The notes under the pieces: model-generated | What the model was told of the DNA's origin: nothing | The model's database searches: none | Seen by the model: the letters and a program-made list of their open reading frames with translations, nothing else | Translations under genes and position numbers: made by a program | Shown: positions 12,142 through 34,700 of the stretch, in pieces | Position numbering within the stretch: the stretch's first letter is position 1 | Layout of the letters: each line of letters opens with the position of its first letter | Origin: Mesostigma viride | Lineage: Eukaryota; Streptophyta; Mesostigmatophyceae; Mesostigmatales; Mesostigmataceae | Assembly (NCBI GenBank): GCA_009746045.1 | Contig: RPFO01000026.1 | Location: 2,416,047 to 2,480,046, forward strand | DNA length: 64,000 nt | Direction of reading: 5' to 3'

Positions 12142-15100
12142 ATGGAGCCTTTTATCATCTTTCTAGGATTCGTCATTTTCTACCATGTCTCAGAAGGGGC
12201 GTTGGCGTTCATTTACAACCGCGACGATTTCTCTATGGGCTGTACGTATGCGAACGGCACTGTGACATTCCATTCATTTTTTTTATCGAGAAGTCTATTC
12301 TAAAAATCCAACCTCGTTATATGTATGCCAGACTTGAGGTGTTAGCCGAATATTCTATATGCATGGTTCCTTATGATGGTTGATTATTTGTGTTGGCCTG
12401 TCTTGCTGTGCCCCTGCAGCCTTCCTCTTCAGCAGGGAGTACCTGATTGCCATGGGCTGCGCCTGCCTAGAATACTGGCTAGAGCGAGCGTTTTGTCCCG
12501 GCCTCAAATCCGGCGCCATGTGCAGCATATGCTCCATCACAGGCATCCTTATGGTGGTTACCGGGGAGCTGATGCGCAAGACGGCGATGATCACAGCTCG
12601 CCGCAATTTCACGCACTCGATCAAACACACACGCCGTGCGGACCACCGGCTGGTTACCGAAGGCATTTACAGGCAAGTAGCTTCGCTGGCCAATTTGCTT
12701 GGGAAATCGGCCAACAGTTAGCCCAATTAATTATTATTTTTTGAAAAGTATAAGAAGGCTTGTCATCAATACTGGGACAACAGGAAAGTCATAGACTATG
12801 GCAGAAGGGAGAGCCCTGGGGTTGACTCTGGAATCTGCACATATTGCGTGATGCACATACTCTGGAATCTGCACATATTGCGTGATGCACATACTTTACT
12901 TTTTTTGGCAATACGTTGTACTGGGCTGTTCATCCGTCAGTTCCGATGCCTCTGTAGCAGTCCAGTCTTTGGTCTGCACATAGGCGTGTTCAACTCCACG
13001 CTCTTGTTTGGTTGACGTCAAGGCTCAGCCACCTTTGAACTAGCTCCCATTTGAACTCCCATTTGAATTGTTCGTTAATGCATGTTTTGTGTTTGTGTGT
13101 TAGGATCCGCGCGTTTGACCCCCGTGTGTGTTCATATGTTGGATAGCTATAACACCAGTGGAGCTCCCACTCAGGTGGACACCATCGTGTTGTTGTGCAC
13201 GTCTTGGATGTCATGGCCTCCCGAGCCAGCGAACTGTGCTAGTTGCAGGGGACCTAGCGCCTACACGGCGTCGTTACTCCTGCACTTCACCTGCTTCATG
13301 AAGTTCTGCTTGCAGTTTTTGGACCGAGTGCCTTTCCCTGTCCTCATGTCTGTCTGCAGGAGCAAACCAATTGGGAAAGACTGAATTTTTTTAAAAAAAA
13401 TGTATTCGTGGTGAAAATAGAAAGAGCCCTCTCCTCAAAGTTCAACCATCTGTACAGCCCCAAAATGTTTCACCTAGTTCTCCCTAGATCTGAATCTCGA
13501 AGCAGATGCCTGCTGATGCCATCAATTAACAGCGCTACTTGATTACAAGCACTTGATTAAGAACGCGATCGGTCACAAACGTCGCTTGATCTAAGTCGGT
13601 GCAGCGATGGAGAACCACGTTTCTGACTCGACTAGCATGCCAATTATACCAGCATGCCTCCCATCATACCAGCATGCCTCCAGTTGTACTATTATGGCTC
13701 CAGTTATACTAGTATGCCTCCAATCATACTAGTATGCCTCCAATGATACTGTCAGGCCCCCAATTTTACTACCATGCCTCCAGTTATACTAGTACGTCTC
13801 CAGCTGTACTAGCATGCCTCCAGTTACACTAGCATCCCTCGTCTACTTCTTTCCTGTATTCGTTTACTTCTTGCGTTATCACTCATATATTTTCAACTAT
13901 ACATGTGCCCTTCAATTGTACGTGTGCCCTGTCACACTCCCCCAGGTACATCCGCCACCCGGGGTACCTCGGCTGGTTCATCTGGAGCGTGGGGACGCAA
14001 GTATTACTGTGCAACCCCATTTGCATCCCCGCGTTCACGTACGTGAGCTGGAGCTTCTTTGCGACGCGCATCCCGTATCCTTCTTGCCCATGTTATACTC
14101 CCTTTATCCCTAAATCCTTTTTGCCAAGTTTGCATTTACCGCGTCGCATTTACCTTGTTTCATATATCGTGTTCCTTGTATTTTCCCTGTGCATGCATTT
14201 CTATCTTTTTCCCATGTCAAACATCCAGTATCGTTCTTGCCCGCATTGTCCTTATGTCCTCGCTGTCTTGTTTCCGTTTGTACTCGTTATCCTTTGTGCC
14301 CACATTGCGTATAGTAGTTGTTGTGTGTAGCATAGTTAACGCATCTGGTGAACACATTCCCTTTCGTCCTCCTTGCACGCATTGCTCATCCCGTATGCTT
14401 CTGGCACACGTGCTGCGTATGTTAGTCAGCATAATTATGTTCCTTATGTTTTCACTCATATCCTTTTGCCACGCGTGTCTGGTCCGTGTTTCAATCGTAC
14501 GTAGCATTAATTTTTTTACTGTTCATTTGTATTTTATTGTTTGTACTCGTCTGTTTGTCCTCATGGCACACATATCGCAAGCGATGCGTGCATGCGACCC
14601 TGCTGGCTAGGTTGCTGCAAGGAGCAACTCACTGCAAGGTTGCTCTACTTATTCTTCTTGCCCACACTGTTTTCTTTCTACTTGCTCATGTCTGGCTCGT
14701 TTCCCACGTTGCTAGAGCGATTGTTTACTTCATGTCCCCCATGGTCCGTCATCCCCATTGTTTAGTCCTTGCTGGCTCGTTCACACACCTAAACACACAC
14801 GCACGCATCCACCACCCACCTGCCCACCCACCCACCCACCCACCCACCCACCCACTCACCCACCCACCCACCCACCCACCCACCCACCCACTCACCCACC
14901 CACCCACCCACCCACCCACCCACCCACCCACCCACCCACCCACCCACCCACCCCGCCCGCCCGCCGCCGCCCGCCCGCCCGCCCGCCCGCCCGCCCGCCC
15001 GCCCGCCCGCCCGCCCGCCCGCCCGCCCGCCGCCCGCCCGCCCGCCCGCCCGCCGCCCGCCCGCCCGCCGCCCGCCGCCCGCCCGCCCGCCGCCCGCCCG

Positions 15101-16333
15101 CCCGCCGCCCGCCGCCCGCCCGCCCGCCCGCCCGCCCGCCCGCCCGCCGCCCGCCCGCCCGCCCGCCGCCCGCCGCCCGCCCGCCCGCCCGCCCGCCCGC
15201 CCGCCCGCCCGCCCGCCGCCCGCCCGCCGCCCGCCCTCCCGCCCGCCCTCCCGCCCGCCCGCCCGCCCGCCCGCCCGCCCGCCCGCCCGCCTGCCCGCCC
15301 GCCCGCCCGCCCGCCCGCCCGCCCGCCCGCCCGCCGCCCGCCCGCCCGCCCGCCGCCGCCGCCCGCCCGCCGCCCGCCCGCCGCCCGCCCGCCCACCCAC
15401 CCCCCACTCACTCACTCACTCACTCACTCACTCACTCACTCACTCACTCACTCACTCACTCACTCACTCACTCACTCACTCACTCACTCACTCACTCACT
15501 CACTCACTCACTCACTCACTCACTCACTCACTCACTCACTCACTCACTCACTCACTCACTCACTCACTCACTCACTCACTCACTCACTCACTCACTCACT
15601 CACTCACTCACTCACTCACTCACTCACTCACTCACTCACTCACTCACTCACCCACCCACCCACCTACCCACCCACGCACCCACCAGCCCACCCACTCACT
15701 CGGACCATGGTGCAGTCAATGGACCCGGAGTCAGCGATGTCACTCCATACATGCAACCAAATGCTCATAGTCTACTTGCACAATCAGTGTTACGGTTTGT
15801 ACGTTCATGCCAGTACTGCTGTTTCATGGGTCTCGCATGATTTCTGGGTATATTTCATGTGGACAAACAGAGAACTGAACATCCAAATAATACTTTGGGG
15901 CAGGCAAGATATAAACATGCTCGCCCGTGGTGTGCAGAAACACGGTGCTGTTTCCTTTCTTAGTCCTAGCAAGTTTGCCAGCCTTTCTACACTCCTTGTG
16001 TATTATTGCAAGCGGTGTCTTTATAGAATCACACGTACCAATAACTGTTCACTTGTGTGTTGATTTATGTTCCGCATTCGCTTAGTTCTCCACCAACTTC
16101 ATAATATATTCATGTATCTGCCTCGTCATGTGCACGGAAGTTTGATGTCTGCCGACAGAACATCGCCAACGATGATGCCCTTGACTTTTAACGATACTGC
16201 GTGGAACCGTAACTTGCACCTAATCATTCAAGGATTGAACAGGTATGAGGAGGATCTGTTGATATCCTTTTTTGGTGAACGATACAGGGATTATGCAAGG
16301 CGTGTCCCCACGTGGATTCCATTTATAAGATGA
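12142..16333 (+). CDS. ICMT: Protein-S-isoprenylcysteine O-methyltransferase (Ste14/ICMT family)
   Basis: Catalyses the last CAAX-processing step: S-adenosylmethionine-dependent carboxyl methylation of prenylated C-terminal cysteines of Ras/Rho-like proteins, in the ER membrane. Exons 12142-12241, 12420-12672, 13946-14074 and 16243-16333 sum to 573 bp, giving 190 aa, at the short end of the family. The protein starts MEPFIIFLGF and has several hydrophobic segments. The signature YRYIRHPGYLGWF lies at residues 119-129, with WSVGTQ just after. The C-terminus YEEDLLISFFG...RVPTWIPFIR matches the conserved ICMT tail. Intron 2 must use a GC donor (AG|GCAAGT at 12673) to keep phase. Intron 3 (2168 bp) holds a large compound microsatellite. 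All key family motifs are present, so the gene looks functional. Confidence 0.94.
12824..12899. repeat. Tandem duplication, about 38 bp x 2
   Basis: Two adjacent identical copies of ACTCTGGAATCTGCACATAT plus the following bases, in ICMT intron 2. A recent duplication. Confidence 0.85.
13622..13836. repeat. Minisatellite, about 20 bp (ACTAGTATGCCTCCAATCAT)n
   Basis: About ten degenerate units with the theme TACTAGCATGCCTCCAGTTA, in ICMT intron 2, ending about 110 bp before exon 3. Confidence 0.85.
14817..15694. repeat. Compound microsatellite (CCCA)n - (CCCG/CCG)n - (CACT)n
   Basis: Three blocks fill ICMT intron 3: CCCA to about 14952, CCCG with scattered CCG triplets to about 15390, and nearly perfect CACT from about 15405 to 15650, followed by CCCA again. 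All are one-base changes of a CCCN tetramer, suggesting one array that mutated and re-expanded. Very long Pro/His/Thr or Gly/Arg frames here are artefacts. Confidence 0.95.
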
Positions 16334-19300
16334 CACTGATCAAGTTGAAGCATAGTTCTCAGGCAAGCTGTCTTTGATATATAATACAAGTAGCACCTCC
16401 ATAAAATACTGGAAGTTACACATTTCTCACTTGACGATCACTATTTTGGTGATACGAACTGTGCAGATCAGTGTTTCGATTGGTGGCACTGGCCTGGAAT
16501 GACGCCAAATGGTAAAATGTGGTGATTCCACCTTTCTTGACAAGGCCCTCAAAACACTACAACGTGGCCATGCTACATTTGCGCGCTTGTCTTGCCACAA
16601 AATGGCCATGCTTGCACTGGTCGCAAGTAGATGAGATGCTACGATCGGCAGCTAGTGCCAGCTGAGTGTTTGGCAGGCCCTCCGCCGTGTGTCCAGAAGT
16701 ATCCCGAGGATGTGCATAGGTTGCTCGAAAGCCATAATTTCAATGCATAAGGCTACACATTTCCATGTCCATTCATATTCATCATCCTGAACGACTAGAA
16801 AACGCAGAAAAGATAACGGCAGGCTCGAGCTACCAAGGTCCGGATTCTCCCGATTTCTGGCCTGCGCTGGTCGTCTCCCAGCTTGATAGTTGCTCGATCG
16901 AGTTCCTGACATGTAGCTCTGCGCTGGCCTGTTTGGGGGGCATTTCCCTGCATGGACTGATGCATGCGGCGCAAGCTCATCTTGCACAGAGTTAATGCGT
17001 TGAGCGGTGCCGCGCCGGACCGGCAGACACGCCGTCTTGAAGTAAATTATTGCACATGCTGAATACTCCCCGCCCTGTCGGCCACATGCGGCGGTGCCGA
17101 TCGATCGGCTAGAAGCCGGCCGCAATATTCATGCAAGGCATATATCAAGGAGACAACCAGCGCAGGCCAGAAATCGGGAGAATCCGGACCATGGTAGCTC
17201 GAGCCTGCCGTTATCTTGTCCGCGTTTTCAAGCTAGTCGTTCAGGATGATGAATATGAATGGAGATGGAAATGTGTAGCCTTGTGCATTGAAATTATGGC
17301 TTGCTTACGTGTAGAGCGACTAGATGACCTAAACGGTGGGGCCGGAAACAGCTTGCTTGATATCAGGGCGTGTGTTTTGAGCCTAACTGGCCGGGAGTGT
17401 CTAGTATATATTCTGAGTATATATAGACGAAGGCGCAAGCAAATGGCACCACAATGAGCCACGGCCTAGCTAGAATTTGATTATCAAGGATACAACCAGC
17501 GCAGGCCAGAAATCGGGATTATGCACATACAGCAAATTCCTTTTATTCGTTACCCCGATATTCACAGTCTCCTTTCCCACACAGCAAAATATGGTGTTGT
17601 TCTTTCTCAGTTACATCGTTTTTCCCGTCTTTGTTCTTATCGTGTTGATTTCGGGGAAATGGGTATATTTTATTAGCCAATTATGGACCAAAGAGGTGAG
17701 AGGGGAAATGAGTATCAGCGAATCCTAATGAATTATCGTGTTGATTTCATCACGACTCTTGTTGAGCTCTTGCAGCGTTTATTGGTCAAAGACTATGACC
17801 GAGCCATTATGCTCCGTCAAGTCCGATGTTTTTTGCAACGTCACCCACATCTGTTCGGTGCTGCCCCTTGGCACAAGCTCTACAAACAGGTCGTGGACCG
17901 GCTGGATCGCATAGTATCTCCGCACATCTGAACCCTGTGATGCCAGATCTCCTTTGCGGCCGTTCCGAGCTTGGCACTGGATTCGTTGTCCACATCGTCG
18001 CGTCGCTGCCGCAACACGATGTTTTCTGGCATCCGCGGGCTTTTGGTTCCCGCCGCACATTTGAAAGTGCTGTCCTCCGGCTTTTTGCCTTTGCACCGTG
18101 TGCAGTTCTTGGACGTTTGGAATCATGGCATGGCTAACGTGATGACTGACTAGCTAGACCTTTTCAGTGGTTTTCCATTTGCGGGTATTTCCTCGTAAAT
18201 GGTGGGAGAGCGATCGCAGCAACTGGTGCTCACCACTAGACACTCCCGGCCAGCTAGGCTAGAAACACACGCCCTGATCAAGCATGCTGTTTCCGGCCCC
18301 ACCGTCTAGGTCATCTAGTCGCTCCACACGTAAGCCAGCCATAATTTCAATGCACAAGGATACACATTTCCATCACCATTCATCTTCATCATCCTGAACG
18401 ACTCGAAAACGCGGAAAAGATAACGGCAGGCTCGAGCTACCATGGTCCGGATTCTCCCGATTTCTGGCCTGCGCTGGTTGTCTCTTTGATACTTGCCAAT
18501 CACAGGGCGCATGAGCACTCTCTGTGTGCATGCATGCACACATGATTGATGTGCGCATAGGGGGGGGATTTCGATCTGGCCTGCGCTGGTTGTCTCCTTG
18601 ATAACTAAGCCAGCTTTGTCAATGCACCAGCAGGCACAACGATACTGGATCTGGACGAAACATGTACTGAGACTGCATGCGACGTTATATTGATATTTTT
18701 AAATTGTATTTATTATACCACGATTCTCACAGTATTACTCCTACATTTGGTCAAACATGGAGACTATACGGCTATACTTTTTTATTTTGGCGTGCCTACT
18801 TGTGGCCGGATACCACTACGCCCAAGACCTTTGATCCTTGCATGATTACTCTGGTCATTGTCTTTGATTCGCGTGGCTGCAAGAATCTTGTCAGTCGTTT
18901 TGTGTAATCACATATGTACATGTTGCAGCCGTGTCTGGACAGGATTTCCTTTTCCGCCAAGCTATTCCCACTTCTTCCTGGTGTCTTTCAGGACTCCCTG
19001 AAGCATGGCTTCTCCAGCGCTTGATGGCCAACCGGGTCGCTGACATCAGCCCCTGTGCCACACTTGTTGTATTGCCTGCCCACCTCTGTGTATGATACAC
19101 AGCGTTGGGCGATCTCGGCAAAAAGGCCGTACACATGTATGGCGAAATGACGACCAGGCTGGCTGGTTCTGTAGGGGCGACCAATTCATGTCTGCAGACC
19201 GTGCATTCATTCCGCGGCCCGGGCCACACTTGCGGAGTATTGATGCAAACTTGACGCTTGCATCTGTAGCGGGGGAATAATGCCTCAGGGCTCAGAGCCA

Positions 19301-19583
19301 TGCCTCGAGCCATACCTCGAGCACACACAATGGAGCGTGGGCAGTATAAATCACATGTCAACCGACTGGGGTCGATCGCCACTGCGATGCACTCCATCAG
19401 CCGGCAACGACCACGGGGGCACTCGATCACACGAAGATGTTGGTCATGAGCTGCTTCTAGAAATAGGTAGCCTTGCGAGGCGTTAGTTAACCCTCACATG
19501 GGCTGCTTTGCCCTCACACCAACTGGCTTCAACATGCCCTCATACCAGCTGCTGTGCTCTCACGTGAGCTGCATCGTGCACCC
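16334..19583. other. Repeat-rich intergenic region between ICMT and MCM2 (tail to tail)
   Basis: It holds copies of an interspersed element (16712-16889, 17143-17405, 18235-18490 and short pieces) and no gene I can support. Open frames at 17683-17931 (+, 82 codons) and 18891-19430 (-, 179 codons) match nothing I recognise and have no flanking exon evidence. The MCM2 3' flank at 19491-19583 carries a short tandem repeat. Confidence 0.5.
17143..18490. mobile_element. Long inverted repeat (arms about 260 bp) around an 830-bp centre; probable non-autonomous transposon
   Basis: Arm 17143-17405 is the near-perfect reverse complement of 18235-18490. The outer end begins TATCAAGGAGACAACCAGCG. A third partial arm lies at 16712-16889. 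Short pieces of the same end occur at 17485-17520, 18573-18606, 20098-20150 and 29268-29296 in both orientations. The centre codes for nothing recognised. Repeated copies with a shared terminus argue for a foldback/MITE-like family; the superfamily is unknown. Confidence 0.65.

Positions 19584-19606
<23 letters not shown>
19491..19606 (-). repeat. Tandem copies of the MCM2 stop-codon region in its 3' flank
   Basis: The minus-strand sequence around the last codons and stop (CAGCTGGTGTGAGGG) recurs about four times downstream at roughly 24-bp spacing, for example at 19491, 19511, 19536 and 19558, with decay. This shows that the boundary duplications seen in introns also happen at the end of the coding region. 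Confidence 0.7.
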
Positions 19607-30963
<11,357 letters not shown>

Positions 30964-31100
30964 TCTTGGAAAGACACCGAAAAGCCAATTACCGAAATCT
31001 GAGCGTCCACAGCCACCGCTGATCTAACACGCCTGCGGCTAACACCTACGAGGACCAACCGTGCTATGGCGCACCTTTCCCGGGTTTGTGGCTTTCACTA

Positions 31101-31170
31101 GTTTTCCCGCGAGCGCAATTTTGGCGCCCATTAGCGCGCACGGCCAGTTTTGGCGCCCAGTTTGGCGGGT
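31101..31170. promoter_or_regulatory. Cluster of four E2F-like sites upstream of MCM2
   Basis: TTTCCCGC (31102-31109), TTTTGGCGCC (31119-31128), TTTTGGCGCC (31148-31157) and TTTGGCGGG (31161-31169) all match the E2F/DP consensus TTTSSCGC or its palindrome. They lie 140-210 bp upstream of the MCM2 ATG (30963) in the gap shared with the divergent PPR gene (ATG 31738). MCM genes are classic E2F targets at G1/S in animals and plants; control of MCM2 here is inferred. A further TTTTTGGCGCC lies at 31792-31802, inside the proposed first PPR exon. Confidence 0.75.
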
Positions 31171-31737
31171 TGTGGCAAAACGGTCCCGTTCTCCAGGGAT
31201 GCGAGTAGTCATTTTGGGGCGCAGGAGTCGAACCTAGCTGCTTGCGCACACGGTGTGGATGACAGTCACGTACGGCAAACGTATTGACATCATGTCAGAA
31301 AATGTCAGGCACGACGGTCTAGTTACCGCAGTGGCGCGCCGGATTCTTGAGATGCTTCTGCCTCTGCCAGACTGCCACGCCAACCAACCCTGGCTGTAGC
31401 CTTACGTCCGTACTATTATAACTTTTTCTATTGGTCACAACAAGAGTTGATGAACGATAGTCCTCGCGCGCCGCGTCCTGGGCCTCAAAACCGCAGAACG
31501 GATAAACCTTGAAACAGTCACCTGACGGCTGACAGAATGGAGCTGGCAGATGCCTGGCTTGGAGGCTTGGAGCTCGACCAAGGGGCCAAGTCGGTGCTCG
31601 CGCTGCTCGACACGCCATTGTTGTCCGTCAACTTTATCTCTATTAGACCACGAGACTGTGGCGCACATACATTGGAACCGGTTGGCCAAAAATGAGATAG
31701 GCAGGGCCGCATTTTCCTTCAGCGTGGCGACGCGAAG

Positions 31738-34700
31738 ATGATTTGCAGCCAGACTAGCCCTTGTAGTGGAGCGCATGTCGTTTTGGAGGTCATTTTTGGC
31801 GCCTCTGCCCCACAGCGGAGGCGTCACGTGACGACATTGACCGAGGCATGGCTGCCACCGGCACGCCTGCTGGGCGCGCGTGATAATTGCACAGAGCTAC
31901 GCACGAGCATGATGGTACAGCGTAGCGGTCACGGTGCACGCGCGTCCTCCGGGGATGCACAGATGAACTCAATTCCGGCTACTCTGGCGACGAGAAGGCC
32001 AGAAAATGCGGTCCTGCCGTTGGAGAGAACTGCGAGTGACAACGATGGCGGCGTCCAACAAAACCTCGCTCGTCCCGCACGTCGAAACATTCTTGAAACA
32101 CCTCAACAAACTAGACGAGAACCAGGCAGGCAGGTCGACGGTGTCCAATGGGAAGATCAGGGAGAGCTCCCGTCGGATACTCGCCGTATCATCTCGGGGC
32201 ACCGCACCTCCCTAGTGGGACGGGCACGGGCGAGAGCCTCGGAGTTCGGTGCTTTGAAAGCGGAGGAGCTCAGGAGCCGGCTAGATGCAGCTCTGCGCAG
32301 GGATGGTGACGCGCTGGATGCGGTGGCAGTTTTGTTTGCTTTGATAGATTCCGGGAAAAAGCCTGCCGCCTCTCCTGCTTCGAAATTAATAGCCTGTAAG
32401 TGTGAGCACTGCTCCATTCACCCAGGCGTACTTTTTGTCATAGCGTTTCACTGCATCCCAACTCTCGACGCCATAAGGACGTGAAATCGTGTGAACGTAC
32501 CCAGCAAGGATTGGCCAGCACCTAACTTTGTGTTGGTTTGGCATTTATTGTATGCATCACAGAGAGCACGCACATCTAAATCGGTTCTGCTCATAATTGA
32601 AGGCTTGGTTCCAGCCTGGCTTACCATGAGGATGCCCTGCCACGCATCAGCCAAGAGCCTGCTCAAAGGCAGCCACAATGACCCGTTCTTGTTACACTGA
32701 CCCATGCCTGCTACACTGACCCATGCCAGCTGTAGTGACCCCTGCCTGCTGCTGAGCAGGTGGCCCTGCCACCCTGGTTATGACACTAATCATTTCCCCG
32801 CAGGCACCTCTGTTCCTTCTCCCTCCGCGGAATCCGTTATGACAGCTCGCTCACGCTACCTCCCGTGGCACATGCATGTATAATCACGCCTCTAGTCCCA
32901 CGCCCCTCTCGCCATCCTATTGTCCCATCGCTCCCCCTCCCCCCCTCGGGCCCACTGCCATCCCCTGGCTCGTGCGCATGCGCACAGATAGTCAGTAGTA
33001 ACATTATGCTAGCAGATAAAGTAGATCTATCGCCCAACGCGCTTCCCATTATCCACCAGCCTCAGCTTTCATGCTTCCGCCCTCCTGCTCTCCCCCCCCC
33101 CCTGCCCGCTTCGCCCTTTCCCTTTCCCACCCCCCCCCGCCCTTCCCCCCCCATCTCAACCCCCACAAAAAATCCACCCTCCCCCCCCAATGCAGTGCTC
33201 TGTGGCCAAGGGTTTGCCGTCGATGCCTACGACATCTACGCCACTTGCACACGCCATGGGATATCCCTCCTCCCCTACGCGCCCGAACGGCTCACCCAAG
33301 CGCTCGCAAAGTGCGGGGAGACCCGCCGGGCGCTTGAGCTCCATGCTGCCGCCCGCAACGCCGGCTCCCCTCCCAACCCAGCCATCTACTGCTCCCTCAT
33401 ATCTGCGCTGGGAAAGGAGGAGGGCACCGCGGGCCCGCAGCAGGCGATGGAGTTATGGCGGGAGGCGCTCGCGAGGGGGGTGGTGCCTGACCTCCCCCTG
33501 TGGAACAGCACGCTGGTGGCCGCGGTCTCACTGGGTCCCTGGGACGTAGTGGAGGGCATTCTGGAGGACATGCGGGCTGCGGGCGTACCGCTTGGCGTGC
33601 GCACATTCAACATCCTCATCAAGGGGTGAGTTGTCAGTTATCACTACTTTGTTTGTGTACGCATTCCATCATGTAATTGTTCAACTTCCTCATCAAGGGG
33701 CGAGTTATTAGTACATTGTTTGTTAAGGTATTCTAGTGTACTATAGTCCAACATCCTCATCATGGGTAAGTTATTAGTGCATTGTTTGTTTAGGTATTCT
33801 AGTGTACTGTCGTCCAACATCCTCATCATGGGTGAGCTATTAGTGCATTGTTTGTTTAGGTATTCTAGTTTACTTGTTGGACATCGCCATCAAAGGGTGA
33901 GCGGGTATTTAAGGAAAAAACAAAACACTACCTCTTTCAGACAAAGGGCTTCGAATGGTGTGGTTGAGCCCCGTTTGATGGCAATGTTGTGGCGGAGCCC
34001 CTTTTCATCCCAATGGTCTGGTTGGTGGAGCCCCTGTTTATCCCAATGGTCTGGTTGGGCCCCGTTCGATCGCGTGGTGCTGTCGCCGGGGTTGCAGTAG
34101 CGGAACTTTTCGAATTCCGCAAATATGATGAAGAACTATGTCCGGCATAGCGAGGAGCAGGGGAAGGGGGCAGATGCGCAAGGCATGCCTCTACCACGTG
34201 TAAGGCTTCGCATGGCAACCCCTGCTAGATGTGTCGGTTCCTGCCTACTATGTTGGTTTCACGGTCTCCATGTTGCCTAGGAGTCTCCCCCCCCACCACA
34301 TTTTAAACACCCCCACTCCAACCTGCCCCATACACCCCCCCCCCGTCCCTCTCTCTACCCGACAGCTACGGTCTCCACACATCGACCTTTCTTCCTGCCC
34401 TTGATGTCGGCCTTTCCCCCCGCCCCATCTTTTCCCTCCCTTCTACTCCCCCCAGCCATGGCAACCACAACCAATATCTTACCACTCACACACCTTAATA
34501 CCCCCTTCTGCCCCCCCCCCCCCGCTCCTCACAAAAAAAAAGAAATATCTACCCCTCGTCTACCCCCCCTTTTGTTCACCCCAGCTACGGCCTCCACCTG
34601 AAGTCTGACCCGCCCACGCCTGGACACCCCCCACCCCTCAACTCTCTATCGACTTCCTTGCTCCCCCCGTTTTATCATTCCCCCAGCTACGGCATCCATG

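Noticed and set aside
14486-16063. A 525-codon Pro/His/Thr/Ala-rich frame and matching Gly-rich frames on the other strand
   Set aside because: Translation of the CCCA/CCCG/CACT array inside ICMT intron 3; the array lies between two phase-matched ICMT exons.
18891-19430. 179-codon minus-strand frame as a gene
   Set aside because: No recognisable motif, no splice context, Cys/Arg/Pro-rich composition and repeat-rich surroundings.
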